Assembly: GCA_024278075.1 (NCBI GenBank)
Contig: JAJRTW010000227.1
Coordinates: 1-33,866 of the forward strand
Reading direction: 5' to 3'
DNA length: 33,866 nucleotides
DNA from: Bacteroidota bacterium
GTDB lineage: Bacteria > Bacteroidota > Ignavibacteria > Kapaibacteriales > UBA2268
In this document: positions 33,786 through 33,866 of the stretch, piece by piece
Numbering within the stretch: position 1 is the first letter of the stretch
Layout of the letters: each line of letters starts with the position of its first letter
Notes under the pieces: generated by a model
Databases searched by the model: none
What the model was told of the DNA's origin: nothing
What the model saw: the letters and a program-made list of their open reading frames with translations, nothing else
Made by a program: the position numbers and the translations under genes

Positions 33786-33866
33786 CTATTAAAACCGTAG
33801 GGGCAGGTTCTAAACCTGCCCTAATAGCTATTAAAACCGTAGGGGCAGGTTCTAAACCTGCCCTAA
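33786..33866. repeat. 42-bp tandem palindromic repeat reaching the window end
   Basis: The unit begins CTATTAAAACCGTAGGG and carries the hairpin GGGCAGGTT-CTA-AACCTGCCC. Copies start at 33786 and 33828, and the second runs to the last base of the window, so the array may continue beyond it. The hairpin is the same type as 28711-28731. Confidence 0.85.

Overview
The window looks like a chromosomal segment of a Bacteroidota/Chlorobiota-group bacterium, most plausibly of the Kapabacteria/Ignavibacteria type. Three things support this. Two secreted proteins end in type IX secretion (T9SS) sorting domains. There is a DUF5686/carboxypeptidase-regulatory-domain outer-membrane protein and a set of unnamed outer-membrane beta-barrels and lipoproteins. 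The dissimilatory-type sulfur genes sat and dsrC are known from some Kapabacteria metagenome genomes. No rRNA, tRNA, CRISPR array, transposase gene or phage module was recognised, so the lineage is an inference from gene content.

Layout. 0.3-1.9 kb (-): an outer-membrane barrel followed by a lipoprotein gene broken by a -1 frameshift. 2.1-3.8 kb (-): aspS. 4.3-6.1 kb (+): a small membrane protein preceded by a tandem repeat that makes a chain of mini-ORFs, then an exopolyphosphatase (Ppx/GppA) gene split by one in-frame TAA into catalytic and HD parts. 6.3-10.7 kb (+): a 1448-residue T9SS cargo with an IgGFc-binding-like N-terminus, closed by a clear terminator. 10.8-11.5 kb: repeats, including a MITE-like element. 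11.6-15.7 kb: a barrel protein (-), the DUF5686 protein (+) and a TIGR01777 oxidoreductase (+). 15.9-16.3 kb: a hypothetical protein (-). 16.8-21.2 kb: aconitase (-) diverging from sat-dsrC (+). 21.4-24.7 kb (-): a cell-envelope cluster of barrel, glycerophosphodiesterase-like lipoprotein, second barrel and small lipoprotein. 25.1-28.6 kb (-): ketopantoate-reductase-like protein, a small Sm-like protein and an ADP-forming acyl-CoA synthetase. 29.2-31.5 kb (-): an ATP-dependent activator and a single benzoyl-CoA reductase/2-hydroxyacyl-CoA dehydratase-type iron-sulfur protein. 31.8-33.6 kb (-): a second T9SS cargo.

How the genes fit together. Sat with a two-cysteine DsrC implies dissimilatory sulfur metabolism, but dsrAB, aprAB and the dsrMK membrane complex are not in the window. 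The activator/iron-sulfur pair next to an ADP-forming acyl-CoA synthetase suggests low-potential CoA-ester or small-molecule reduction, with substrate unknown; no second catalytic subunit is encoded, so a homodimeric double-cubane-type enzyme is a real alternative. Much of the remaining coding capacity is cell-envelope: barrels, lipoproteins and T9SS cargo.

Intergenic DNA is dense in small palindromic repeats: a roughly 100-bp array between 28.8 and 29.2 kb, two hairpin variants with compensatory arm changes at 28.7 kb and a 42-bp repeat at the window end, a 76-bp repeat in inverted orientation at 16.7 and 24.8 kb, and short elements bounded by TGTCATT/AATGACA. One repeat has entered the signal-peptide coding region of a barrel gene in frame. 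Three genes show breaks or rearrangements (lipoprotein frameshift, ppx stop, barrel insertion), which may be real decay, programmed events or, for single-base changes, assembly errors.
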